Source: Parelaphostrongylus tenuis (Eukaryota; Nematoda; Chromadorea; Rhabditida; Metastrongylidae). From it: a stretch of DNA of 64,000 nucleotides. Under the pieces are notes generated by a model. The model searched no databases and was not told the DNA's origin. It worked only from the letters and a program-made list of their open reading frames with translations. The stretch is from assembly GCA_019055375.1 (NCBI GenBank), contig JAHQIW010006425.1, forward strand, positions 62,001-126,000, written 5' to 3'. Shown here piece after piece: positions 1 to 10,845 of this stretch. Within the stretch, counting starts at the first letter, position 1, and each line of letters opens with the position of its first letter. Position numbers and translations under genes: made by a program.

Positions 1-3000
1 TCGAATGGCTGAGGGCGCTATTGATTACTTCGACAACAATTGCCTTTCTCGTTAGTTTAGAATTTTGGATAGTTGCTCTTCACATATCTTTGAAGACATG
101 GTAGCCAATCTTTATAGGCCAGAATCGCTGTGGTCCATCCGGTGGAAATCTGGTGTTTGTGAAGACCACTAATTTCGAAATCAAATTCTACGATCACACA
201 CAGTCTGTTGAGGCCCAAGAATCGTACTGTCTTCAGAAATGTCTCGATTCTCTGAACACTTTCTGCAGGTAAAGCTACTCGTATAACCAGATAAGGCATT
301 AATAGATAAATGTTAAGACTTCAATATGCGAGTCTTTCCATTAATCTGGAACTGAATAACCATCATGAGGTTTTTAGACCCTTATATACTGCCGATATCA
401 AAGCCCTTGAGTACTTTGTCACCAAAAACAGACGGTGAAATTGAAAGGACTTTTCTACTGAAAATGTGATTTTCCCTGTGCCTCGTCTAACGTCAGTGTT
501 TGATTGTCAGTTTTGGCTCGTAAGAATAATGAGTGGGGGCTCATTCAAGTTTTTCAATGAAGAGCGCGATTACGAGGAATGCATTGACGTTAATAAGGGT
601 TTTTTTTTATAGATCGGTCGAGTTCAACCCATCCGAGAAGAACTGTATTGTGTCCGACGAAGATACATTTTCACGTGCCGATCAACAAGGGCAGATTGTT
701 GGCAAGGACTACTATGAGCCTATCTGTGTCGCAGGTATGACTACACATGGAAGATGTATCTGTCAAATTAGAAAATAGAGAAATACTGTTCAGTCTCAAA
801 ACTTTATCAAAGCTATTGAGGATGCAAAGTTTCTCTTTTGTATTCTTGCAGTCTCTTCAAACAAGCCGTAAAGAGTTGAAACTTCTTCTATTTTTTGAAT
901 TTTGTCTGATACGACCCTTCTGTCATGCACTCGATTTCACATTCATTATATTACAGTCCAAATATTCCCAAGTTGCTTCGCTTGTTTCTTGAGGATTTCG
1001 TCTCTTTATGGATGTCGTAGGAAGCTGGTCGAACCTGCTCTTCTTACAATCTTGAGAGTACCTGAGCTAAGGCATTCTTGCTTGATTTCAGCGGAGTGTT
1101 GGGGAAGGGGATTAAACCAACGCCTTTCCTCAACATGCATCTGACAAACCTCATCACTAACCGTTGCGCTACACCGTCTTAGAGCATTATATATTACCTC
1201 AAGTAATTGTACTAGACTCAAGACGAACGAATTGAGAAAGAAAGCGTTCCATTAGAGAACGATCGTTTAATCTGAAATACTTATATGGGTCAAGCGCCTT
1301 TCTACGTTAGTCATCACCATTCCGGCTGCCGTTTCAGTGAAAACGACCTAAAAATCCGCTACTATTACGAAACATAAAGATCTAGATGGTTTTCGTGTTA
1401 ACCCTCATGCTAAAATCACAGCGCTCGGTGACTGGAAAAGAGTAGAGACTTTCTAAAGAGCTTTCTTTCATCAGAATTTGATCAGTTTTTGGTGTGAAGC
1501 AATACATGCGATATTTATCGCTAGTGGACACGTGATAAGATTTCTAATCGTCCAACAACCTTAAATATTCAACATGGAGATAGTTTTGAATTCTAGAAAA
1601 GCTTTGGTGAGTGTAAGCATAAATCTAAGGTAATATTTGTTCTCAAAATATTTACTGCAATGGAACAAATTTTTTTCCATTGCAGTAAATTTTTTGGTTT
1701 TATTTTGCTTCAATACGCATTTTGGTATTAATTTGTGGAAATTTAAGGTATTGGAAATATTAGAGTGATAACTACTATTTATCGTATAGAGAATTGATGT
1801 TGCATAGCTCCTACATCTAGTAATCGCGTTACAACTTGCTTTATTTTGACCACTTCCAGTTTTCTTCTTAGTCAAATAACGGCACAAAAACCATAGTCGA
1901 GATATGATGGTTGTTACTTGTTGGACATTGGAAGGTGAGGCAAGAATGATGAGATTTGGAGATAATGCGATTAGACGGCCTTCACCCCATTTGGATGACG
2001 TGTGCATGAAACGACAACTGAAACATAATAGATACAACTGAACGGCAAGAGTTCTGACATAGAATAGCGAGAACCGGGTGTCGCTTTTGAACACTTGGAT
2101 ATCTGTTGTTCATTTACATATCACCTTAAGTCAACACGTTAGCAGAAAAAACTCTACTTTTGGTAATTTGATAAAGTTTCTGTTACTGTGAGATTATATC
2201 ATCATGGAAAGGAAAGGTGAAGAAAAATTTAGAACGGAAGGGGAAAAAACTGTCAGTTTAATGATATAACTGAATACCTTGCGCTTGTCAATGCTTCAAC
2301 ACATTATTCTAGCCGATTTATCGTCATCGACGTGCCGTCAGCAGTCCGCTTTCGAGCGATTCATCGGCTCGTCGATTGAAGGCGAGGTCAGTAGTTTTCA
2401 AGCTCTTGCTGCAGAATTTAGACAAGATCTCACACGTATCCACGACTTTGTTCCTCTTCCCTTTAAATCTTTTTCATTTCCATCTTTAGCATGTGAATTC
2501 GGTAATATTCTCAATAGTAGGATCGTAATGCTTCATTATTTCAAATTGCAGATTGTCGCATCAGCCCAGGGTGTGACTATAGCTGATTGCATCTCGCTCT
2601 GTTTTCAGAATCTTAACTGTAAGAGCATCAACTACGACAGGTAAAATAATATCATACTTGCCTCTGGTGCATCTTGAGAAACCCGATCTAGATAATCTTT
2701 GCCAACGAGTAAACTATTCCCAAGAAAGTTTGGTACCAACTTTGAAAGGATGGGAGACTTGGCTAGCCCAAGACCAAGCCAGCACTGTCTTCGTGATGAT
2801 CGGCATCACAACTACTGCCCTGTCCGCCTTACATATCAATTAATTTGTCCTTAGAATCTTCTTCGCTCGATGTTTTCGCTATTTTCTTATTTTTGCAATT
2901 TCACTTACACATTAATGTGACATTACTTACGTGTGCGATCTCGACAGCTCTTCTCGTTAATTGCCAAACTCTCATTTTTAACGTTAGATTTATGTGTTGG

Positions 3001-6000
3001 CTGTCTCGTTGATGCTCCTCAACGATGGTGTCAACGGTTATGCCTTTCTTAAAGCTATCGGGAATAAATAGTTCCTAATTTTGGTAGCCCTAAAATTTTT
3101 TTTTTGGATTTCGTAGCTTCTCGTTTCTTCTATGTGGAGTACAATCTTATTAACGCAATGTTTAGATCTATATCTAGATCTTAGGTCTTGGAAGAAATTT
3201 ATAACTCAATGTAAGCTTTTATGTTACAAAAAGTGATCTACTTCTCTACGATAAGTCCATCAGACACCCATACAATCACTGTTCAATCTGAACGCCTTAA
3301 AATTTTGAGTCACCAGTAGTGATCTTGGTATCATTGATTACTTCAGACAGCATTTCACTCTTTGATTCCATCAAAGTAACCACAACATCAAAGTTTTAAC
3401 ACTATAGGACTAGGAGAAATTAGGACTTTTCCTTTATATTCCAATACATAGAACGTTTTGATAACGTAATCATTACATTTTGGTGTTGAAGTGTATCTGA
3501 CGTAATTTGTGAAAGCCAGCATTGCTCGACATATCTTCAAGGCAAACCACTGATTTTCCAAAGGACTTGCTGTTCCAATTCCAAGAGGAACTAATGTCAA
3601 TAAAAATACTAACGAAACCTTCCTCCCAATATTGTAGGTTACAGAAAAAATCATGCCATAATGATGAGCAAGAGATATTATCAGTTTGTTATTGGCACTT
3701 ATAAGTGCAATACACGTGTTTCGGCCTTGCAGCCGCTATACTCAAATTATACCATCGTCATGGACGACTGTCGCACAGCAGAGAGACGAATGGAATATGT
3801 GCTGGGGTCCGCACAAATAGTGAAGACGGACAGTTCAAGTATCATGTAAGCAAGTAAGCCTCGCCAACTGCGTGGTGCCTTTCGTCTTAGCCAATCCCTC
3901 TCGAGGGAGAACTCCCCTACATAGAGGAGACGTCGACGAATTTTCCAAACGCGCTGATAAGTGATAAAATGACCGAACGGCAAAGTTGTGCACTCTGTAG
4001 CTCTTAGCTTACATCGTCAAATACATCATACCTTTCGTTTCGAGTGTTTCCTAAGGCGAAATGTATTTGACGATGCCATCCAAGAATAATCGAATGTACA
4101 GCACTGCCCTCTCCGTGATGTGTAAAACGTTCGTCGACGTTTCCTCTATGTGAGGGCTTCTTCCCTGTAGGGATTAGGTCAGACAAAAGGCACCGTGCAA
4201 CTGACGAGGCTGCAAGGCCGACACACGTGCAATGCACTGTATAAATGCCCATAACAGACCACATGCACTGCTGAACAATAACTATCAGGATATCGAAATT
4301 TAAGAGCAGTTTAAAGAGACACGCGAAACGGGATTTATTACAAGTTTTTCTTGGAATTTTGAGCCTGCTCTCACAAACTCTTCTGCATTTGTCCACATTT
4401 AGATGTGCAAATATTCTGTTGATTTCTTTTTTAATTTTTTTTTTTCATTTTAGAACTGCTTCCACCTGTTTTATCTACGCAGTGGGTCGTAGCGACGCTA
4501 ATATCAAAGCAAATACAGCGATGGACTACTACGAATTCAATTGTGGTGAGTTGCATTGTTTTCACAAAATTTATGATTGTACCAAGCATACATTGTAGAT
4601 CGGCTGGGTTTGCAGTTCTACTATATTAACAATCAGCTACAAATTACACCTGTTCCGTTCAGAATCGCAATTCGGCGGTATGGCTCTATGCACAAATGAA
4701 GGCATTCGGTTCATTGTGAATACAAAAGAACCGTACACTGGTGCCATCTATGCTGCTGAGCGATTCTCTACATGCTCACAGGTGAACTTGTCAATAATCA
4801 AATTGCTTTCTAATTCTTCAAAATAGTAAAGAAAATCACATAAGCTGTCATTTTCAAAATGCTAAGAAAAATCACGGAAGGTGTAGCCTTCAGTATGAAC
4901 GTTTTTATTAACTCACATTTGTCATTTTGATTTAGAAATAGGAAAATACTATGGTAAGCATCATCAGCCGCATACATTTCGCATCTGCACGACAGTAGTC
5001 AATGAGCTATTACTTCACAAGAGTTTTCATCAATGGTAATAAATGATGATGATTAGAGACAGTTTCGTGATTCTAGTGTCATAAATTTAGCGCGAAATGT
5101 CACTTTTCAAAATTTTTATTAAGGTATTGTAGTTCGCATCAAAAATCAATCTTTTGTTTCTTGGATAATATTGAATACGTTTAACTCAGGTTGTGGAAAA
5201 CGCAAAGCAGATTAGTATTACATTCCCACCACCAACGGTCTCCTCTGATTGTGGAACTGTCATCAGAGTGAGTTTTCCTTAGTCAGACCAATAAATAATG
5301 AACATAAGCTGTTGCTATTGAATTATGTATTTATTTGCTGTTGCTGAGTCAATTCACACTTCTCTGGAGTCTTTTCTTTTGACTGTTTCATCAGGTCCTA
5401 ACGCTCTTCAAACATTTTATGATAGCTCACATTCGGCTTGAACGTGACGTGCTGAAATTATAGGTGTCTCTTTTTTCCCAAATCTATCAAGTGTAGTAAC
5501 ACAACAATAAAGTGAGCGGAATTTACTACGTGACAAAGGATCCTGTGATTCTCTGCCTGTCGGCCTTTAACCCATAATGTACAGCACGTGGTGCACATAG
5601 TGCACGTGGGCACTGCAATTATGGCCGTTCAAACCATTTTCGCACCGTATAATCTGACAATGTATTTTGAGCCTTCCATGAAGTCAGTTTTGAGCACTTA
5701 TACAGTGCATGACACGTATTTTGGCCATCCAGCCCCGTCAGTTCCATGATACCTCTTCGTTCAGTCAGTTCCTCGAGAATTCGTCCCTGAAAAGAGGAGT
5801 TGACGACGAACTTTTTACACTTAACGTACGGTCAAACAATCACTGTGGTGCTCTTTCGGAGTATCTGATTGTCGAATGCATGACGTATGGCCGTTATGTG
5901 GGCATATGTAATAATCATTGCAGTCGCTGAAGACCGAAACACGGGTCTTTTACTGCATAAATCCCTATAAGACCCCCCCCCCCTTAAGGGTTCAAAATAC

Positions 6001-9000
6001 ATTGTCAGATTACATTATTCTTGAGCGAGGTCTCAAAAAAGTCGATTGTAATGATTTTAAATTTTTGAACCGCTTAGGCCCATTTTGAGACCTTTTTCTC
6101 TATTGTTAGACGAACGATAAAACGATGGTCTTAAAACTTCACATCTCCTCGTCGAAATTTTTTATTAATTGTCAATATCAACACTGATTTCAATGACACA
6201 CTGTAACTTGTTTAACGATTTTGGTTCCTATTATGAATTCCGCTGAATGCTGAGTTAAACCCGATTATTTTCCAAATCTCAAGTAAACGTAGTAGTGCAT
6301 TCTCAAGTCTTCATTACAAGCAGTCACCGACCTTGTAGATCGGAGAGAGCTTTTTGGGCAAGTCTAGTGCTGGTTTGCTAACTCCAGTGTGGAAAGAGGC
6401 TTGATTGACTTATTGTGCGGTTAAAACATTGATAGTAGCGGATATATGTGCCTATATAACATCTCTTCAAGTTTATCAACTTTTCAATTTAATAAGCTTC
6501 TCTAATATAGACGACTTTTTGACGGTCAAAAGGATATAGATCTGGATGGAGCCGTTCGCATAGCAATAGTATCACTAAGCGTAGTTTGAGCATTTTCAGG
6601 ATGGAAAAATGGAAGCGCTTGTTGTTGTATCTCTTGACGGAGTCCTTCCACATCAGGTAATGATTTAAACGATCCGGAAAAGGTAGAAAGTAATTATTGG
6701 GCCAGTGTATAGAGTATCTGCAGAAATTAAATTATAATTTCAATTTATAGGCGTTTTCTTGAATATGCGTTTTTTTTTTCTTTCAAGGTTACTACTGAGT
6801 GGGATCGTTTCTATCGTGTCTCATGCGATGTATCCATGGATAAGATGACCAAAGAGGGTTCGGTTGTGGTCACTACTATTTATGAAGCGAGGTGGATAAG
6901 AATTACACCAAACTATAATTATAACGATGACAACGATTAAGGACAAATTTGCTGACAGTGTTAGAGATCTTTAAATGGGTGTTTCATGTAATAGAATTTT
7001 AGTTCACAAAATACAACCGTCCTCGAAGTAGCCACTCCACCTCCAGTCACTGCTGAACTCACTATTCTCAACCAACTAGAAGAACCACTGCACAAGGTCG
7101 ATTTTTTCTTGTTAGAAGACAGATTATGTTTTTCGTTTTGGTTCTACAGTAATTCCTTCTCAAATAAAACACTGATGGTGAATAGACGAGATTGTTGAGG
7201 AATTAGCTTATGATCACTTTATGTATGCCCACTTCTAACTTTGTGTAGCAAGCATTAGAGTTAAACTAGTGTAACATTTTAACGGTTTGGTTAGAAGGAT
7301 TTCTTGACAACAAATATTGCCTCCATGTTTAGCTTATAAAACCCTAACAAATTTTTGCACAGCTACTACGTGGTTCAGTGCCTTATTTCATGTCGGTTAT
7401 GGACTTTCTAAAAAACGGCTCAATGGCTTTCTAAAATTCGGAGAAATTTTTCCAATAGCTGGTGTACTTGTGGAGCTACGAGTATGATTGGACTATATAA
7501 AAGTCTTTCGGTTTTTTTCCGTAATCGGGATCCATATTTGTGATATCTTTTTGCTTAACAACAATTCTGCAGTGAACTTTCGACAATCATTCAGAACCTC
7601 TCATTTTGATGTTATCCTTTACCCTTGACCCTTTATTAATGATGTATTCTGGAAAGGTCTTCTTACATATCTTTTTATTCCTATTTATCAGTAAAAATAA
7701 GATTTAGTTTCACACACGGCGCGCATTGTCGCTCGTACTTTAGTTATTTGTTCAAAAATATTGTTTCTGTTTCGTAAAATTTTCTAGGCTTTTCTGTCAA
7801 TTCACAGAAGAGACCTTCCTCTAACATTTTCTGGCTTAGGCTTTTCATCTTCATTGTATGTTGACAGATAAATCCTCTACAGTGCCTATTCCTAGGTAAC
7901 CTAAACGTATACGCGACAGCATATGAAAGTGTAGAGGAAATCTCAAAAACTCGAAGTTACAAAAATCTCACGCCACGTGTGAATCACGCTGTGCGTTCGA
8001 TTATGTCATCTAGAAAGCGACAATTCCGAGTTTGTAACGTAGTCTTCTTATCGCTTTTACAGCTTTCTATAGGGACCTTCTCACAAACCATATTTCTCCC
8101 TAAAATCGTCGAAATTGGTGCTATCGAATGAAGACTTTGAATGTGATGAAAAGTCATTTACAAATTCTAATCGCGCAAACAAAATCTTCTGAACACTCCG
8201 AGTAATGAAACTTGATTCAAGCTATCGAATGATTACGAAAGTCTAAGGAAAATCACAAAAAGCCCTGTTCTCAAAAGGCAAAAACTTAGTCGCAAAAGCG
8301 GAAGATAACCGCTTCTGTTTCATCGATTTGGAGGGTATGCGTAGTAAGTATTTGAGTATACACTACGTGTTATTATAGTCCACTGTTCAAGCACATTTAT
8401 TCATCATTTACATATGTTTGACAGCACAAGTCTGCTTCGATATTTTCAAGCAATCCTTTTGTTGTGAGAAATAATCGTCATTAATCATAGCAATTGAAGT
8501 GAATTACCAACTTTCTGACCGTTAACAACTTCTTATTGACCACCTGTGTAGCAAAGCGAGCTGCCGAAAGAAAGTGCATAGGATGCAAGGTCATCTTTGG
8601 TTTACCGTTCTCCTAAAGAACGCTTCACGCATGCATAACATACTGTGTATCTCGGACGATATGTTGTCATGACTAATCAGGAAAATAGTCAGTTTTATGA
8701 GGGTTACTTCTCTAGGCATCAATCGGAGATCCACTGATGCTTGTGATTACTTCTGAACAAGCTGGCCCTCACAACATGATGATCACTGAATGTACTGCTA
8801 CACGAGTGGGTGGTTTCGGCGATACCGTGCCATTCACTTTGATTGAAAACGGGTACGCGTTTCATCAATTTTATAACACATATGCCTTTTTTTGAAAGAA
8901 ACATTAAGACAGCAGCCTTGTCTATGGGCAACAAAACATGAATTTTTTAGCGATTAGTGTTTCCAAGTTCTACATTTCAAATCCTTCTTTATATTCTTTA

Positions 9001-9859
9001 CGACTTTCTGTAGAAATTCATTACTGGTTCGTGCTTATCGGCTATAAAGTGCATCGCGAACTTATTTATTTATTCTTCATTGCCACGAATCCTATCATCT
9101 AATTACAGTTGCCCACGCTATCCTGCCTTGGTTGGACCAGTGGAACAGGACTTTGACAAGAATAGACTGAAGAGTGATCTGCGTGCGTTCCGCCTTGACG
9201 GCTCCTACGATGTGCAAATTATCTGCTCGATTATGTTTTGCGCGGGACCCAATGGATGTCCAGTGGTTAGTCATATTTATCATACGTTCAATGCAGTGCA
9301 AAGCAATGAGTTACTTTTGGTATTTTCAATAGAGATTTTAGTTTGAACAAAATAAATTTCGTATTTAATGTACAATTGTAAGCACTCACTAAAATTCTGC
9401 AGCTAAATAACTTTCATTCAAGTCCAACTGTTTGGATTCCGGCACTCATGAGCTGTTTATGTCTCATGGACGTAAGAAGCGTTCAACTAATATGGACGGT
9501 CATACCGAGGAGACACTGTCGGCCATCATTCGCGTTCTAGCAAAAGGAGAGGAAGAAGAGTTGCGATTAAACAACCAAACACTTCAAAGGTGTGTGGTAT
9601 CTTGAAATATGTCGATAGAGTATGAACACTAGACTTCTACTTCATATAAGAAATTATTCTTATACACACTAGTGTACCTTTGTAGTTGACAGTAGAGAAA
9701 GTTTGTATTCGCACAAGAAGAAATTGCTAATTCAAAAAAGTTTTTTTGTGCCCATATCCGCCGCAAATATGGACAATGACCTATTCGAATGCGCTACTTT
9801 TGTATGGGAATTATATTTCCACACGAATACTCTCTTGCGTGCGTGCGTGGGTGTGTGCG

Positions 9860-9890
<31 letters not shown>

Positions 9891-9905
9891 ATATATGAGC
9901 GTGTG

Positions 9906-9967
<62 letters not shown>

Positions 9968-10196
9968 CGTGTGTGTGTGTGCGATGTGCCTGTCTGCCTG
10001 TCTGTGTGTTTCTTCGTATTCCCATAAGTCAATAATTTTTTTTAGTACCTACGATCTTGACTTGGTATGCATGTCGGAAACGTGGTTCGTTTCGTCCGTC
10101 GTATCAATTTCCGTTTGCTGCCTGATTCTGTCGGCCCTGATAGTCATCTGGGGTTGTCATTCCTTAAATCATATTAGAACTAAGCTTCCAATGTGA
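1..10196 (+). CDS. PAN/apple-ZP transmembrane apical matrix protein, 5'-partial (NOAH/NompA-like)
   Basis: Secreted or membrane-anchored apical matrix component; ZP proteins polymerise into cuticle or precuticle layers. Exons with matching phase: 1-50, 118-268, 613-734, 2313-2386, 2552-2640, 4454-4545, 4663-4781, 5190-5267, 6600-6656, 6788-6891, 7003-7096, 8716-8852, 9109-9265, 9423-9589, 10046-10196. They total 546 residues plus the stop. The order is: the end of one PAN domain (YFDNNC), two complete PAN domains, a ZP domain with ten cysteines, a furin-type site RKKR, one membrane helix and a tail of about 12 residues. The chain opens in mid-codon, so upstream exons and the signal peptide are outside the window. 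Nearly all splice sites are canonical; the donor at 7097 (GTCGAT) is weak. Several PAN domains plus ZP plus a membrane anchor match NOAH-1/NOAH-2 and Drosophila NompA better than LET-653, which I recall as lacking an anchor. Which NOAH paralogue it is cannot be said. Confidence 0.85.
118..734 (+). other. PAN/apple domain coding segment (middle PAN repeat)
   Basis: Exons 118-268 and 613-734 encode one PAN module. It opens with CGPSGG, carries the CLQKCLDS helix cysteines and an NTFC element, then KNCIVS, and closes with DYYEPIC. Six cysteines sit at the spacing expected of an apple fold. The join is phase 2 to phase 1 and restores an arginine. The next module starts only a few residues later, so the PAN domains sit close together. 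Confidence 0.8.
735..2312. other. ZP gene intron with one perfect hairpin
   Basis: This 1.58-kb intron shows no coding exon that fits the PAN chain. The only clear structure is an inverted repeat at 1650-1690: two perfect 16-base arms (ATTTACTGCAATGGAA and its complement) around a 9-base T-rich loop. A minus-strand open frame runs across it, but it is AT-rich and has no recognisable domain. Confidence 0.6.
2313..4545 (+). other. PAN/apple domain coding segment (last PAN repeat)
   Basis: Exons 2313-2386, 2552-2640 and 4454-4545 encode the last PAN module. It runs from STCRQQSAFERFIG through CISLCFQNLNC and SINYDR to TCFIYAV and MDYYEFNC. Joining exon 613-734 directly to 2313 keeps the frame and leaves a linker of only a few residues. 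The 1.8-kb intron 2641-4453 carries the palindromic element at 3682-4259. Confidence 0.8.
3682..4259. mobile_element. Palindromic foldback element in ZP intron, related to the direct-repeat elements at 57 and 59 kb
   Basis: The two ends are inverted copies of each other: both read CACGTGT, CGGCCTTGCAGCC and then a GTGCCTTT box going inward. The centre (about 4015-4073) contains CATACCTTTCGTTTCGAGTG, which is the terminal direct-repeat core of the elements at 56958-57355 and 59374-59757. It is bracketed by CGTCAAATAC and its inverse. The left arm has about 125 extra bases (about 3735-3860) that the right arm lacks, so it looks like a later insertion or duplication. Confidence 0.65.
5651..6011. 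mobile_element. Foldback element with 20-bp terminal inverted repeats and an oligo-C run
   Basis: The ends AATCTGACAATGTATTTTGA (5651-5670) and its exact inverse (5992-6011) are perfect 20-bp inverted repeats. Inside, the arms continue as diverged inverse copies around CACTTATACAGTGC and CACGTATTTTGGCC. A run of 11 C residues lies at 5973-5983. The end sequence resembles the flanks at 10790, 10930 and 61750, which suggests a small family. It lies in the ZP intron 5268-6599. Confidence 0.7.
7300..8340. repeat. Dispersed repeat module in ZP intron 7097-8715
   Basis: This stretch shares short blocks with 13560-14660, 17640-18330, 34270-34980 and the interior of the 3-kb element at 49726-52733. 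The shared blocks include AAAGTGTAGAGGAAATCTC-like and GTGCTATCGAATGA-like strings, and segments ending in CTTTTTxAAA and TATAACGCTG. No coding potential was recognised. The boundaries are approximate because the copies are diverged. Confidence 0.45.
9471..9482 (+). other. Furin-type consensus cleavage site (RKKR) of the ZP protein
   Basis: The exon 9423-9589 reads MSHGRKKRST directly after the last ZP cysteine. A tetrabasic site between ZP domain and membrane helix is where ZP proteins are usually cut by furin-like proteases, which releases the polymerising ectodomain. The position fits the family. Confidence 0.75.
9849..9985. repeat. (TG)n microsatellite in ZP intron 9590-10045
   Basis: A long, slightly interrupted TG tract with short TA and GCG interruptions spans about 135 bases. 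Open frames across it in several frames (Val-Cys or His-Thr repeats) are artefacts of the repeat. It sits between the exon with the furin site and the terminal membrane exon. Confidence 0.95.
10082..10160 (+). other. Transmembrane helix and short cytoplasmic tail of the ZP protein
   Basis: The last exon encodes WFVSSVVSISVCCLILSALI followed by VIWG, a single hydrophobic helix. After it come about 12 mostly polar residues (HSLNHIRTKLPM) and a TGA stop at 10194-10196. The acceptor at 10045 is a poly-T stretch plus TAG. Confidence 0.8.
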
Positions 10197-10689
10197 TATA
10201 AATGCATCCTCATTTAACAATTTTATGTCGAGATTTGAGGTTTTCAAATTTGGCGATTATTTATAACCTAGCTCTGAGATATATTTGAGAATACGTCTCC
10301 CATTTGGTTCAGTTCCATGAAGGTTCGCTACTGCCAAAACCACATAGTTGCAGTGCGTCTCACCAAAAATTCAGTACTTTACTCTGATTGATTTGAAAGC
10401 CGCTTACACTCTGTTCTTCGTGCCTATGAATACCAATCAGTGATTTAATAATTAATGCCCAATCATGCGCATTATTTCGTAACTGGATAAGTTATGTAGC
10501 TGAGTTTTTATATTGCTCACGTTTTGCTTAGCTCTCAGTCGTTATTTTGTGAAAACTGCATCATTCCAGATAAATGTGGTCTCATAACTTCATATGAACA
10601 ACTTTGATAAATATTTCGATTGATTTTGTACATTTTCATATTTTCTGCTGTGAAGTAGTAGCAAAAAGTGTCTCAGTCCAAATGTGTCG

Positions 10690-10845
10690 TCTATAATATA
10701 GCCTTATATTAACCGTTTTTGATCAAATAAGGATTTAACATGTTTTGAGCCGTTAGATCTAGTGCCATACAACCTAACGGCTCAAAACATGTTGAATCCT
10801 TGTCAGATTCGATCAATCCATAGAGGATTATATAGCCTCAAGAGA
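10690..10845. repeat. Long imperfect hairpin
   Basis: The inner arms AACATGTTTTGAGCCGTTAG (about 10738-10757) and the inverse starting at 10774 pair perfectly. Pairing continues outward with mismatches through AAGGATT/AATCCTT and the TATAATATAGCC/GGCTATATAA blocks. Related sequence (CTCAAAACATGTAAAATCC) recurs at 10911-10935 and near 46763, so it is a repeated element rather than a gene regulator. Confidence 0.6.

Larger units (their letters stand above)
4663..9470 (+). other. ZP domain coding segment
   Basis: Exons from 4663 to the first half of 9423-9589 encode the ZP module. Landmarks: CTNEGIRFIV and the GAIYA box near the start, SSDCG, RVSCDV, SIGDPLML (start of ZP-C), ECTATRVGG, ENGCP, then IICSIMFC and GPNGCP, and a last cysteine in SNCLDSG. 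Ten cysteines are visible. The module is split over eight exons, and the intron 7097-8715 separates the ZP-N and ZP-C subdomains. Confidence 0.82.

Noticed and set aside
57..299. 80-codon minus-strand frame at the left edge
   Set aside because: It is the shadow of the ZP gene exon 118-268, which fits the PAN cysteine pattern on the plus strand.
1561..2094. 177-codon minus-strand frame in the ZP intron
   Set aside because: AT-rich, Leu/Ile/Asn-heavy, crosses the hairpin and lacks domains or splice structure.
9703..10196. Long Val-Cys and His-Thr rich open frames on both strands
   Set aside because: They translate the TG microsatellite; only the last exon (10046-10196) is coding.
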